From Anaerococcus tetradius ATCC 35098 (GTDB lineage Bacteria > Bacillota > Clostridia > Tissierellales > Peptoniphilaceae), in contig NZ_GG666295.1 in assembly GCF_000159095.1 (NCBI RefSeq), positions 98,708-162,707 on the forward strand: 64,000 nucleotides of DNA. The letters are read 5' to 3'. Within the stretch, counting starts at the first letter, position 1. Every line of letters starts with the position of its first letter. The position numbers and the translations under genes are program-made. Shown piece after piece: positions 1 to 8,554 of this stretch. The notes under the pieces were generated by a model. The model was not told where the DNA came from and did not search any database. It saw only the letters and a list, made by a program, of their open reading frames with translations.

Positions 1-1115
1 CAGCTCACATGCTTGAAGAAACTTTGGCATTAAAAAATAAAGTAGGCCTATTTACTTCACCATATATGACTAAAATTAATGAGTCAATTTCTATTTCAGG
101 TGAAGATATTAGCGACGAAGACTTTATGGAAATTATTGATAGGCTAAAGGAACCATTAAAGAGACTTGATGAAGAAGGTTATCATAACTCTTATTTTGAA
201 GTTCTCACAGCTATAATGTATATATATTTTTACGAAAAGAAAGTAGACCTTGCAGTTGTTGAAGTTGGTCTTGGAGGTAGTCTTGATTCGACAAATATTA
301 TTAAAAAGCCTAAGGCTTGTGTTATCACTACCATATCCAAAGATCATGTTCAAATTCTTGGCGATAGCCTAGAAGAGATTGCGGGAAATAAGGCGGGAAT
401 AATTAAAGAAGATAGCCGAGTTTTCTTATATCCAAAAGAGGGAACTGTTAAAAAAGTTTTTACAGATAAGTGTGAACAAAGCCATAGCAAGCTTTATACT
501 TATGATAAAAACGAGATTGAAATCTTAAAGCTAGGATCTACTTACAACGAATTTAACTTTAGGGACTATAAAAACATAAAAACATCTTTAACTGGTATCC
601 ACCAAGTTTATAATGCTGCAACAGCCTTATTATGCCTCGATCACATAAAAGATGAGTATAATCTTACAAAAGATGATATTTATAAGGGGATTTTTAGGGC
701 AGACAATCCTGGTAGGCTTCAAATGATATCAAAAAAACCAAGGATTCTTCTAGATGGATCGCACAATAAGGAGGCCATTGACGCTTTAATCAAGTCCCTA
801 GAAAATTATACTTATGACAGATTGATTGTCGGTTTTTCCATACTAAAAGATAAGGATTACCCTTATATTATTGAAAAATTATCGAAAGTTGCTGGTAAGA
901 TTATCCTTACACAAATAGAAGATAATCCAAGGGCCTTTGACCTAGATGATTTATATGAAATTGTTAAGGAAAAATTTGATGATGTAGAAAAAATAAAAGA
1001 CCCAATCGAAGCCTATAACTTTTCTAAAAAGATTGCTTCTGATAAGGATCTAGTAATATGGTGTGGTTCCTTGTATTTGGTAGGTAACTTACTTAAATAT
1101 GAAAAAGAAAGTTAA
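1..1115 (+). CDS. folC: Folylpolyglutamate synthase / dihydrofolate synthase (5' end cut by window)
   Basis: Cytosolic Mur-ligase-family enzyme that adds glutamate to (dihydro)folates using ATP. The reading frame is open to the window edge: codons for Ala-His precede the first ATG at 9, so the true start and the family P-loop (GTNGKGS) lie outside. What remains starts at the family sequence KVGLFTSPY, followed by FEVLTAIMYIYF, the Mur-type GLGGSLDSTN segment, and in the C-terminal ligase domain the DGSHN motif (DGAHN in most members). The end matches a full-length protein. A folate transporter gene with a tetrahydrofolate riboswitch lies about 56 kb downstream, consistent with folate salvage. 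The family assignment is secure. Whether it also has dihydrofolate synthase activity cannot be read from the sequence. Confidence 0.93.
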   Translation, partial: AHMLEETLALKNKVGLFTSPYMTKINESISISGEDISDEDFMEIIDRLKEPLKRLDEEGYHNSYFEVLTAIMYIYFYEKKVDLAVVEVGLGGSLDSTNIIKKPKACVITTISKDHVQILGDSLEEIAGNKAGIIKEDSRVFLYPKEGTVKKVFTDKCEQSHSKLYTYDKNEIEILKLGSTYNEFNFRDYKNIKTSLTGIHQVYNAATALLCLDHIKDEYNLTKDDIYKGIFRADNPGRLQMISKKPRILLDGSHNKEAIDALIKSLENYTYDRLIVGFSILKDKDYPYIIEKLSKVAGKIILTQIEDNPRAFDLDDLYEIVKEKFDDVEKIKDPIEAYNFSKKIASDKDLVIWCGSLYLVGNLLKYEKES

Positions 1116-1127
1116 ACTATTAATCAA

Positions 1128-1156
1128 ATTTGCTCAAGAATTAAACTAGAGCAAAT
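1128..1156. terminator. Inverted repeat between convergent folC and helicase genes
   Basis: ATTTGCTC (1128-1135) and GAGCAAAT (1149-1156) form an 8-bp stem with a 13-nt loop in the 30-bp gap between two converging genes. It overlaps the helicase stop codon. Neither strand has a proper U-tract after the stem, so it may be only a weak bidirectional terminator. Confidence 0.35.
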
Positions 1157-2939
1157 CTGATATTTCTTTGAAGAAAATTGAGGCTTCAAGCGTGTTTGAG
1201 TCTCTTTTTTTGATGGTTAAAATATTTAGATTCGATTTTGCCCTAGTCATAGCTACATACATTAGGCGTCTTTCCTCTTCTAATTTGTTGGCATAGTCCT
1301 CATTATCTACAATCATCGGAAATTCATTTTTGACAAGATTTATGATATAAACATTGTCATACTCAAGCCCCTTGGACCTATGGATTGTAGAAAGGATAAG
1401 ATTTGATGATTGAGATTTGCAATATTTATCAAGATAGGCGATTTTTTGGTCAAATTCTTCCTTGTTAGATAAACCATTGGTGAAATTTACAATTGATTCT
1501 ATATAGAGGTCTTTATTTACGATTTCCTCCCTATATCTTTTAGAAAAATTATTGATGTAAGTTTTATAATCCATGTACTTGTAGATGAATGATATCTTCT
1601 TATCTAGGCTAAGTTTTCTAATATGTTTGAGTTGCTTTTCCTTTGTTATCAAAGCTTCAAGCTTGTAATCTTCTAAGTCCATCCCATATAGATGTTGAAA
1701 AACGTCCTGACCTAGGGATTTAAAAGCTAACTTTTCGACATCCTCCTTAGTTAGAAAGCTAGATATTTTATAATAAATTTCGCCAAACAAATCCGTCCTA
1801 TAGAAGTCTTCTGAAAATTCTATAATATTAAATATATCTTCTATGATTTTAGATTTAAAGAAATTTAGATCAGAAAATTGCACAGAAAAGTCAATACCAT
1901 CTTCCATTAAGAAAGAAATTAAATTTATGGCTTGGATGTTATTTCTAAATAAAATAGCATTTTTCTTATTCCAATCTAGACTTTCTTTTATAAATTTATA
2001 TTCTTCTTTTACATTTTTTACGACTTTTAGCTTAACATTTGAGGTGAAGCTATTATTTGTAAATAAATCTTTCTTGTATCTAAACTTATTAATCTCTATG
2101 AAATTCTTAGATAAGTTTACAATATTTGCACCCGACCTATGGTTTTCGTCCATGACAATAATCTTAGCATCGTGATAGGTATTTTTGAAATTTAATAAGT
2201 AGGCTACATCACTTGCCCTAAAGGAATAAATAGATTGATCATCATCAGCTACAATCATTAAATTGTTTGAGGGGGCTGCTATTTTTTCTATAATTTTAAA
2301 TTGAATTAGAGAAGTATCCTGACCTTCGTCAAGCTGAATATATTTATACTTATTTCTTATAGATTTTAGGAGCCTTTCATCATTGCTAATTAACTTTAAG
2401 GCTATAATTTGCATATCATCGAAGTCTATATAAAAATTTTTTATCTTAAAATTCTCATAAGCCCTGTATATCTTGATACAATTTTTAATCTTTGAATTTT
2501 CTAGATAGGACTCGTCTAGCATGGCATTTTTCATGTAGGACATATCTCTAAAAAATTCGTTTAGATCTTCGTTGCTAATTTTTTTATTATTAAATTTAAA
2601 AAATAGATAGCTAATTATATTGTACTTGTTGTAACTTGTGTCAGATTCTAAGAGTCTGAGACTTCTGTTATTTTTCTTTAAATAGTTTCTTATAATTAGA
2701 TAGCAAAAAGCATGGATGGTCATAAAGTTAGTCTTTTTTGAGTCATATCTTTCTTCCATATCAGTAGCTTGATTCTTGGAGAAGGTGATTGTCAAAATAT
2801 GGCTGGGATCGATTCTTTCTGACAGGTATTTAATTCTTTCTAAAAGCATGGTAGTTTTACCTGCCCCAGGGCCTGCTAGAACTAAAACAGGTCCATCTAT
2901 ATGCCTACTTGCTATAATTTGTTTGTCTGTTAACTTCAT
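1146..2939 (-). CDS. UvrD/Rep-like superfamily 1 ATP-dependent DNA helicase (short form)
   Basis: Superfamily 1A 3'-5' DNA helicase by motif content. Walker A is AGPGAGKT (residues ~22-29), motif II is LDEGQD (~203), motif III is DDDQSIYSFRAS, motif V is TIHRSKGLEYDNVYII, and motif VI is EERRLMYVAMTRAK near the C-terminus. At 597 residues it is clearly shorter than PcrA/UvrD (700-750), with reduced accessory 1B/2B segments, so it is probably a separate UvrD-like paralogue and not the main PcrA. I give no symbol. Its ATG at 2939 has no convincing Shine-Dalgarno sequence and lies only about 7 nt from a predicted -10 box, so the message may be nearly leaderless. It is divergent from the next gene and convergent with folC. 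Confidence 0.9.
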   Translation of the reverse strand: MKLTDKQIIASRHIDGPVLVLAGPGAGKTTMLLERIKYLSERIDPSHILTITFSKNQATDMEERYDSKKTNFMTIHAFCYLIIRNYLKKNNRSLRLLESDTSYNKYNIISYLFFKFNNKKISNEDLNEFFRDMSYMKNAMLDESYLENSKIKNCIKIYRAYENFKIKNFYIDFDDMQIIALKLISNDERLLKSIRNKYKYIQLDEGQDTSLIQFKIIEKIAAPSNNLMIVADDDQSIYSFRASDVAYLLNFKNTYHDAKIIVMDENHRSGANIVNLSKNFIEINKFRYKKDLFTNNSFTSNVKLKVVKNVKEEYKFIKESLDWNKKNAILFRNNIQAINLISFLMEDGIDFSVQFSDLNFFKSKIIEDIFNIIEFSEDFYRTDLFGEIYYKISSFLTKEDVEKLAFKSLGQDVFQHLYGMDLEDYKLEALITKEKQLKHIRKLSLDKKISFIYKYMDYKTYINNFSKRYREEIVNKDLYIESIVNFTNGLSNKEEFDQKIAYLDKYCKSQSSNLILSTIHRSKGLEYDNVYIINLVKNEFPMIVDNEDYANKLEEERRLMYVAMTRAKSNLNILTIKKRDSNTLEASIFFKEISDLL

Positions 2940-2945
2940 ATCTTT

Positions 2946-2983
2946 ATTTTATCATATTAATTTATTTAAAAATATGATAAAAT
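2946..2983. promoter_or_regulatory. Symmetrical divergent promoter region
   Basis: A 12-bp perfect inverted repeat, TTTTATCATATT (2947-2958) and AATATGATAAAA (2971-2982), places an extended -10 box (TGATAAAAT) on each strand: 2975-2983 on plus for the nitroreductase-like gene and 2946-2954 on minus for the helicase. Only about 20 bp separate the two boxes, so the -35 regions must overlap and neither is near consensus. The symmetry could also be a repressor site. Confidence 0.5.
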
Positions 2984-3014
2984 AGAAGAAGAATAAAAAA
3001 AGATGGGGGAAATA

Positions 3015-3812
3015 ATGCTTACACAAAATTTTTTGAAATCAAGAACATCAACTAGAGACTTTAAAGAAGAAAAGCTATCAAACGATTTGATAGAAAAATT
3101 AAATAAGGAAATGAGTGATTCTGCCCTAAAACATGGTGAAGAAGACATTAACTTTGCCCTCCTTACAAATTGTGAGGAAGTCTATCAAAAGCTTCAAGGC
3201 TTTGCTGGTTATAAGGGTATTATGATAAAAGCACCAGCCTATATCGCCCTTAATACACTTAATAATAAGCCAGAAACCTACGTTAAGGCTGCCTATGCAA
3301 TGGAAGAATTAATCACTAAACTTAATGAGCTAAGTCTTGGTAATTGTTGGATAACTCTAAGCGAAGTAAGTGAGGAGATTAAAAAATCTGCTCTCAAATA
3401 TGAAAATGGAGATGTTTCAATACTTCTTGCTATTGGATACCCAATGGATGAAAGCTTAAAGGAGCATAAATATTACGATAGACTTGCTAATTCTGACCTA
3501 GTTTACCTTGATAATTTTAACCAAGCTGCAAGTGATGAAGATTTAGAGCAAAGAGGACTAAGCAGTATCTTTGACTATGCAAAATACGCTCCATCTGCTT
3601 ACAACAGTCAACCTTGGAGATTTTTAATCGAAGGTGATAAGTTATCTATCTACATTAAAGACTATGCTGGAACTGTAAATTTAATAGATGCAGGTATAAT
3701 AATGTATTATATAGATGAACTAGGAAAAACAATAGCATCCAACAGCAAATGGGATATCAATCCAGTATTGGATGCTAAGGAATACACCTTTATAGCAAGC
3801 AAAAATTTATAG
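3015..3812 (+). CDS. Nitroreductase-fold protein (TM1586-type putative nitroreductase)
   Basis: This 265-residue protein looks like the duplicated, FMN-reductase-like TM1586 family. The N-terminal half opens with FLKSRTSTRDFKEEKLS, the usual nitroreductase start. The C-terminal half contains YAKYAPSAYNSQPWRF, a second nitroreductase-like phosphate/FMN-binding segment. A substrate cannot be deduced; an NAD(P)H- and FMN-dependent oxidoreductase role is a family inference. The ATG at 3015 is chosen over one at 3003 because GGGGGA (3005-3010) sits at Shine-Dalgarno distance. It is transcribed alone from a divergent promoter and followed by a good terminator. Confidence 0.8.
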   Translation: MLTQNFLKSRTSTRDFKEEKLSNDLIEKLNKEMSDSALKHGEEDINFALLTNCEEVYQKLQGFAGYKGIMIKAPAYIALNTLNNKPETYVKAAYAMEELITKLNELSLGNCWITLSEVSEEIKKSALKYENGDVSILLAIGYPMDESLKEHKYYDRLANSDLVYLDNFNQAASDEDLEQRGLSSIFDYAKYAPSAYNSQPWRFLIEGDKLSIYIKDYAGTVNLIDAGIIMYYIDELGKTIASNSKWDINPVLDAKEYTFIASKNL

Positions 3813-3818
3813 AATAAC

Positions 3819-3840
3819 GGACGCTTTAGCGTCCTTATTT
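3819..3840 (+). terminator. Rho-independent terminator
   Basis: GGACGC (3819-3824), loop TTTA, GCGTCC (3829-3834), then TTATTTT. It lies directly after the nitroreductase-like gene and just before the map ribosome binding site. Confidence 0.8.
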
Positions 3841-3857
3841 TAATGGAGGAGATATAA

Positions 3858-4676
3858 TTGATAAGAATATATACAGAAAAAGATTTTGAAAAAATGAGAA
3901 AGGCAGCAGAAATTCTCTGCCAAACCCACTTGGCTATAAGAAAAATCATTAGACCTGGTATAAGGACAATTGATTTAGACAAATTTGCTAATGAATTTAT
4001 TATAAAGCATAAAAAGGCGATTCCAGCCCAACTAGGTTATGGAGGTTTTCCTTATACCCTTTGTATTTCAGTTAATGATGAAATTTGCCATGGCTATCCA
4101 TCCGACTATGTAATAAAAGAAGGAGACATTGTATCAATAGACAATGTAGTTAACCTTGATGGGGGCCTAGCAGACTCATGCTGGACTTATACTATTGGAA
4201 AGATGAAAGAAGAAGATCAAAATCTTGTTGACTGCGACCTTGAAGCCCTAATGAGGGGGATAGAAGCTGCGAAAGTTGGAAATAGGATAGGTGATATTGG
4301 TCATGCTATCCAAGAATATGTCGAAGAAGAAAATGGATTTTCGGTTATAAGAGATTTTATAGGTCATGGTATAGGAAAGGAAATGCACGAAGACCCACAA
4401 GTTCCTCATTATGGTAAAGCAGGTAGGGGAGCTAGGATTCAAAAGGGCATGGTCTTTACTATTGAACCAATGATAGCTGCAGGCGACTGGAAAATGAAGG
4501 TAGATGATAATGGTTGGACAGCAAGAACTAGGGATCACTCTAACTGTTCTCAATTTGAACACCAACTAATCATCCATGAAGACGGTCCAGAAATAATCAC
4601 AGATCAAAGTAAGTATGAGCTTACTACTAGTGATTTAGAATTTATTGAAGCTTACAAGAAAAGAAATAATTTATAG
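3858..4676 (+). CDS. map: Methionine aminopeptidase, type I
   Basis: Removes the initiator methionine from nascent proteins using two metal ions. The M24 'pita-bread' fold is evident: ICHGYP carries the substrate-binding His, SIDNVV and DGGLADSC the two Asp metal ligands, GHGIGKEMHEDPQVPHYG the ligand His, TIEPM and FEHQL the two Glu ligands. At 272 residues it is slightly longer than the minimal bacterial enzyme because of an N-terminal stretch. The start is a TTG at 3858 with GGAGG (3845-3849) upstream; there is no better ATG. No map-adk-infA neighbourhood is present, so this is a stand-alone copy, possibly one of two in the genome. Confidence 0.95.
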   Translation: MIRIYTEKDFEKMRKAAEILCQTHLAIRKIIRPGIRTIDLDKFANEFIIKHKKAIPAQLGYGGFPYTLCISVNDEICHGYPSDYVIKEGDIVSIDNVVNLDGGLADSCWTYTIGKMKEEDQNLVDCDLEALMRGIEAAKVGNRIGDIGHAIQEYVEEENGFSVIRDFIGHGIGKEMHEDPQVPHYGKAGRGARIQKGMVFTIEPMIAAGDWKMKVDDNGWTARTRDHSNCSQFEHQLIIHEDGPEIITDQSKYELTTSDLEFIEAYKKRNNL

Positions 4677-4860
4677 AAAAGGGACTGTTGCAGAATGAAT
4701 AAATCGTCCCAATATCATTAGAAGAACCTCCACGGAAAGTCTCACCTTGCCGACGGGCTAAATGCCTCCATCAGTCGGCAGGCACCACTAAAAATTTCCT
4801 AAGAGAACCTTCTAATGATGGGACGATGATTATTCATAATTTTGCAACAGCCCCTTTTAA
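4677..4860. repeat. Imperfect palindromic element, MITE-like
   Basis: The whole gap between convergent map and tdk is a ~180-bp palindrome. The outer arms begin GGGACTGTTGCAGAAT (4681) and, read from the right on the other strand, GGGGCTGTTGCAAAAT (ending 4854), and match imperfectly over ~50 nt. A 7-bp direct repeat AGAACCT (4723-4729 and 4804-4810) brackets an inner 74-nt core with its own nested stems: GGAAA/TTTCC and TGCCGAC (4748-4754)/GTCGGCA (4774-4780). No reading frame is seen. The termini resemble the CTGTTGCAAA ends of several insertion sequence families, so a non-autonomous transposon relic is likely; it can also act as a bidirectional terminator. There is no second copy in this window. 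Confidence 0.7.
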
Positions 4861-4865
4861 AATTA

Positions 4866-5489
4866 TTATTTTATTTCTTCTAGGGAAATTTGGTTTTTGT
4901 ATTTTTCTCTTTCCTTCATTTTTTTATTATAGCAGGACCTACAAAGGGGTTCATAAAGGTCCTTGGAACCTATTTGTATTCTAGAATCATCTGATGATTT
5001 TTTGTAAGAAGCCCAAGCATCTTCACCACATGAAGCACAAATAGCATGATGCTTAACTAGCTCATCGGCTATTGGCATGATCTCTTTTATAATTTCAAAA
5101 GGTCTAGCCATATAATCCATATCTAGGCCAGAAACTACTATAGTAATGTTCATAGCCATTAATTCATTAAATATTTCTATTATTTCGCTAGGGTCATTTG
5201 GGAAAAATTGAACTTCATCAATTCCTATACAATCTATATCATTACTTTTCGCATAAGCCAAGATTTCTTTAATATTTTCAACTTTGATTGCATCTAATTC
5301 TAGATTATCGTGGCTTACAATTTTTTTATCGTCATCCCTGTTATCAATTGAAGGCTTAAAGGCTACTATCTTATAATTTGCTATTCTCATCCTATAAAGC
5401 TCTCTCCATAGAGATGTAGTCTTTCCAGAAAACATGGATCCAGTATGAACGATTAATCGACCTTGTCTTTTCATAGTATTTCTAAACAT
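4866..5489 (-). CDS. tdk: Thymidine kinase
   Basis: Salvage enzyme phosphorylating thymidine to dTMP. It is a type II (TK1-like) kinase: P-loop GSMFSGKTT, the DEVQFF segment (Walker B), the lasso/zinc region with HAICASCGEDA and EPLCRSCYNKK supplying four cysteines, and 207 residues, all normal for the family. The start overlaps the end of ychF by 8 nt, so translation is probably coupled; a second in-frame ATG at 5474 (MKRQGRLIVHTG) would match the family N-terminus equally well. It is the second gene of the ychF-tdk operon. Confidence 0.95.
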   Translation of the reverse strand: MFRNTMKRQGRLIVHTGSMFSGKTTSLWRELYRMRIANYKIVAFKPSIDNRDDDKKIVSHDNLELDAIKVENIKEILAYAKSNDIDCIGIDEVQFFPNDPSEIIEIFNELMAMNITIVVSGLDMDYMARPFEIIKEIMPIADELVKHHAICASCGEDAWASYKKSSDDSRIQIGSKDLYEPLCRSCYNKKMKEREKYKNQISLEEIK

Positions 5490-6579
5490 TGAACTTAAAG
5501 TTGACTACATCACCATCTTTCATGATGTAATCTTTCCCTTCTTGTCTAAGTAGACCCTTTTCTTGGGCCTTGTGGATTGAGCCTTCGTTGATAAGGTCGT
5601 CATAGGAAACTATTTCAGCTTTTATGAATCCCCTAGAAATATCTGAGTGAATTTTACCTGCTGCATCAACTGCCTTAGTACCCTTAGTTATTGTCCAAGC
5701 TCTAGTTTCCATTTCGCCAGTAGTTAAAAATGATATTAGATTTAGGGTTTTGTAAGAATCTCTGATAACTTTGTCAGTACCTGATTCTTCAAGACCTAGC
5801 ATGGACAAAAATTCGCTTCTTTCTTCTTCATCTTCGATTTCTGATATTTCTTGCTCTATTTTTGCAGATACGACAGAAACTTCTGCCCCCTCAGTTTTAG
5901 CAAAGTCACGGACTTTTTTTACATAAGGATTATTTTCCCCATCATTTGCTGCGTCTTCTTCATTTACATTTGCCACATAAATAATAGGCTTTGTTGATAG
6001 AAGCTGGTAGGCTCTAAGCATTTTTACTTCTTCCTCATTGAGGTCTAAGACTCTAGCTGATTTGCCTTCCTCTAAAACTTTTTTGATTCTTTCAAGTAAT
6101 TCGACTTCGGCCCTAACGCTCTTATCGCTTCTTGCAATCTTTTTTCTTTTTTCAAGAACCTTATCTACTAACTCTAGGTCAGAAAAAATAAGCTCAAGAT
6201 TAATTGTTTCAATATCTCTTAAAGGATCAACAGAACCGTCAACATGGGTAACATTTGGATCATCAAAGCACCTAAGGACTTCTACTATTGCTTCGGTTTC
6301 TCTAATATTAGATAGAAACTTATTTCCAAGACCTTCACCCTTTGAAGCTCCCTTTACAAGACCGGCTATATCATAAAACTCAATAACGGCTGGAACAATT
6401 TTTTTGCTAGAACTTAATTCAGATAATTTATTTAATCTTTTGTCAGGTACATTAACAAGTCCGACATTTGGATCAATTGTAGCAAATGGATAATTCGCTA
6501 TAAGTGCACCTGCTTTAGTAATGGCATTGAATAATGTTGATTTACCAACATTAGGCAAGCCTACAATTCCTAATTTCAT
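5482..6579 (-). CDS. ychF: Redox-regulated/ribosome-associated ATPase YchF (Obg-like family)
   Basis: Universally conserved OLA1/YchF P-loop NTPase that binds ribosomes and prefers ATP. The N-terminus is GIVGLPNVGKSTLFNAITKA (G1), followed by DIAGLVKGASKGEGLGNKFL (G3) and a NVNEED segment in place of the usual NKxD G4 motif, the substitution that gives YchF its ATP preference. The C-terminal TGS domain ends DGDVVNFKFNV. Length is 365 residues, as expected. GGAGTGAT precedes the ATG, and a good promoter lies 40-67 bp upstream. First gene of the operon with tdk. Confidence 0.96.
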   Translation of the reverse strand: MKLGIVGLPNVGKSTLFNAITKAGALIANYPFATIDPNVGLVNVPDKRLNKLSELSSSKKIVPAVIEFYDIAGLVKGASKGEGLGNKFLSNIRETEAIVEVLRCFDDPNVTHVDGSVDPLRDIETINLELIFSDLELVDKVLEKRKKIARSDKSVRAEVELLERIKKVLEEGKSARVLDLNEEEVKMLRAYQLLSTKPIIYVANVNEEDAANDGENNPYVKKVRDFAKTEGAEVSVVSAKIEQEISEIEDEEERSEFLSMLGLEESGTDKVIRDSYKTLNLISFLTTGEMETRAWTITKGTKAVDAAGKIHSDISRGFIKAEIVSYDDLINEGSIHKAQEKGLLRQEGKDYIMKDGDVVNFKFNV

Positions 6580-6618
6580 TTGATCACTCCATCTACTTTT
6601 ATTTTTTGCAATGATAAT

Positions 6619-6646
6619 ATTATAATTGTTTTATAAGAAATATCAA
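6619..6646 (-). promoter_or_regulatory. Sigma-A-type promoter of ychF-tdk
   Basis: On the minus strand TTGATA (6641-6646) and TATAAT (6619-6624) are separated by 16 bp, about 40 bp upstream of the ychF start. Confidence 0.7.
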
Positions 6647-6738
6647 TCTTTTACTTATCCATATAAGAGCTTTTAGGGCTTTTACATTTTTTACTTTGAT
6701 TATTTATATTTTCAATTATGGAAAGTGATTATTATTAG

Positions 6739-6744
6739 TATAAT
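6739..6744 (+). promoter_or_regulatory. -10 box upstream of pepP
   Basis: TATAAT at 6739-6744, 40 bp upstream of the pepP start. No convincing -35 element is seen at 16-18 bp. Confidence 0.4.
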
Positions 6745-6784
6745 ATAAGTAGAAAAATTACTTTATGATATTAAGGAGTCAAAA

Positions 6785-8554
6785 ATGAATATAAATCAAA
6801 GAATAGATAAATTAAGAGAATTGATGAATGAAAGAAATATTGACGCATATATTATCCCAACATCAGATCCTCATCAATCTGAATATCTAGCAGATTATTA
6901 TAAAACTAGAGAGTTTATAACTGGTTTTACTGGCTCAGCAGGTACAGCACTAGTAACAATGAACGATGCCTTACTATGGACTGATAGTAGATATTTCTTA
7001 CAAGCTGAAAAAGAATTAAAGAATACAGAGTTTAGTCTAATGAAAATTGGTGTTGAAGGTGTAGATACCCTAGAAGACTACCTTGACAAAAATGTATCTG
7101 AGTTTGGTAAAATTGCCTTTGATGGCAAAACATATTCAGTAAAAGGATACAAAAACCTAAGCGAAAATATGGGAGCTAGAATTCTTGTCTCTGACGTAGA
7201 CTATATATCTCAAATTTGGGATAATAGACCAGAACTTGGCAAAGATAAGGCTTGGATTATGAAAGAAGAATATGTAGGTGAAAGCCTAAAGGAAAAATTA
7301 GCTAGACTAAGAACTACTATGAAGATGAAATCTTGTGATTATACCTTTATTGGAGCACCTGAAGATATTTGTTATTTGCTAAATATCAGGGGAAATGATG
7401 TAGCCTACAATCCTGTCCTCCTATCTTATATGTTAATTTCAAATGACAGCGCTAGTCTATGTATAGATGAAGATAAATTAACAGCAGAAGTAAGAGAATA
7501 TCTTGAATCAAACGATGTAAAGATTTATAGCTATGACTCTATTTATAGGTTATTAAAAAATATTTCTGGGAAAAATAGGATATACCTTGATCCAGAAAGG
7601 ACTAATGTGGCAATTTATGATAGCATAAATGCAAATGTAAAAGTAAGCCTTGGTACAAATATTAGTATTTTAATGAAAACGATAAAAACTGATACAGAGA
7701 TTGAAAATGTTAAGAAAGCCTACATCAAAGATGGTATCGCCTTGGTTAAATTCTTTTCTTGGCTAGAAGTAGGGGCAAAAACTGGATCTCTTAATGAATT
7801 ATTAGCTAGCAAAAAACTACATGACCTAAGAAGTGAAGATGAATCTTATATTGAAGATTCTTTTGAAACAATTGCAGGCTATAAAGAAAATGCAGCTATA
7901 GTTCACTATGCACCACAAGCCACAGGCTCTAAAACAATAAGAGATGAAGGAATGATTCTAGTTGACTCTGGAGCCCATTATAATGAGGGAACTACTGATA
8001 TAACAAGAACTGTTGCCCTAGGTAAACTTACAGATGAAGAAAAAACAGATTATACACTCGTATTAAAATCATTTTTAAGTCTTTTCTTAGCTAAATTCAA
8101 AGATAAGACAAATGGACAAAGATTAGATGCTTTTGCAAAATTCCCACTCTGGCAAGCAGGTAAAGACTTCTTCCATGGAACAGGCCATGGGGTAGGCTTT
8201 GTTCTAACAGTCCATGAAGGACCACAAAGAATTGCTGATAGAGATAATCACCAATTTGTAGCAAACATGACCTCATCAATAGAACCAGGTCTATATATTG
8301 CAAACTCACATGGTATTAGAATTGAAAATGAAGCATATGTAAAGAAAGCTTTTGAAAATGAATTTGGTAAGTTCAATCAATTTGAAACTCTTACTTATGT
8401 TCCTATTGACACAAGACCAGTAAAAACCGAAATGCTCAATAGAGATGAGCTTGAATGGTTAAATAATTACAACAAGGCATGCTTCGAAAAGCTAAGCCCA
8501 TACCTAGAAGGCCATGACTTAGAATATTTGAAAGAGAGTTGTAGAGAAATTTGA
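6785..8554 (+). CDS. pepP: Xaa-Pro aminopeptidase (aminopeptidase P, M24B)
   Basis: Metallopeptidase releasing N-terminal residues before proline. The 589-residue length and three-part layout (two creatinase-type N-domains, then the M24 domain from ~residue 305) match the long, eukaryotic-like aminopeptidase P found in many Bacillota. Metal ligands and active-site residues are visible: LVDSGAHYNEGTTDITRT (two Asp), FFHGTGHGVG (His), LTVHEGPQRI (second conserved His), SIEPGLYI (Glu) and GIRIENEAYV (Glu). There is no signal peptide, so it is cytosolic and probably finishes degradation of imported peptides. An AAGGAG Shine-Dalgarno precedes the ATG. Its TGA stop overlaps the uvrC start. Confidence 0.94.
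   Translation: MNINQRIDKLRELMNERNIDAYIIPTSDPHQSEYLADYYKTREFITGFTGSAGTALVTMNDALLWTDSRYFLQAEKELKNTEFSLMKIGVEGVDTLEDYLDKNVSEFGKIAFDGKTYSVKGYKNLSENMGARILVSDVDYISQIWDNRPELGKDKAWIMKEEYVGESLKEKLARLRTTMKMKSCDYTFIGAPEDICYLLNIRGNDVAYNPVLLSYMLISNDSASLCIDEDKLTAEVREYLESNDVKIYSYDSIYRLLKNISGKNRIYLDPERTNVAIYDSINANVKVSLGTNISILMKTIKTDTEIENVKKAYIKDGIALVKFFSWLEVGAKTGSLNELLASKKLHDLRSEDESYIEDSFETIAGYKENAAIVHYAPQATGSKTIRDEGMILVDSGAHYNEGTTDITRTVALGKLTDEEKTDYTLVLKSFLSLFLAKFKDKTNGQRLDAFAKFPLWQAGKDFFHGTGHGVGFVLTVHEGPQRIADRDNHQFVANMTSSIEPGLYIANSHGIRIENEAYVKKAFENEFGKFNQFETLTYVPIDTRPVKTEMLNRDELEWLNNYNKACFEKLSPYLEGHDLEYLKESCREI

Noticed and set aside
4677..4860. Complete insertion sequence
   Set aside because: Only 180 bp and no reading frame for a transposase; no convincing target-site duplication (ATAGAAAA against TTTTAAAA).
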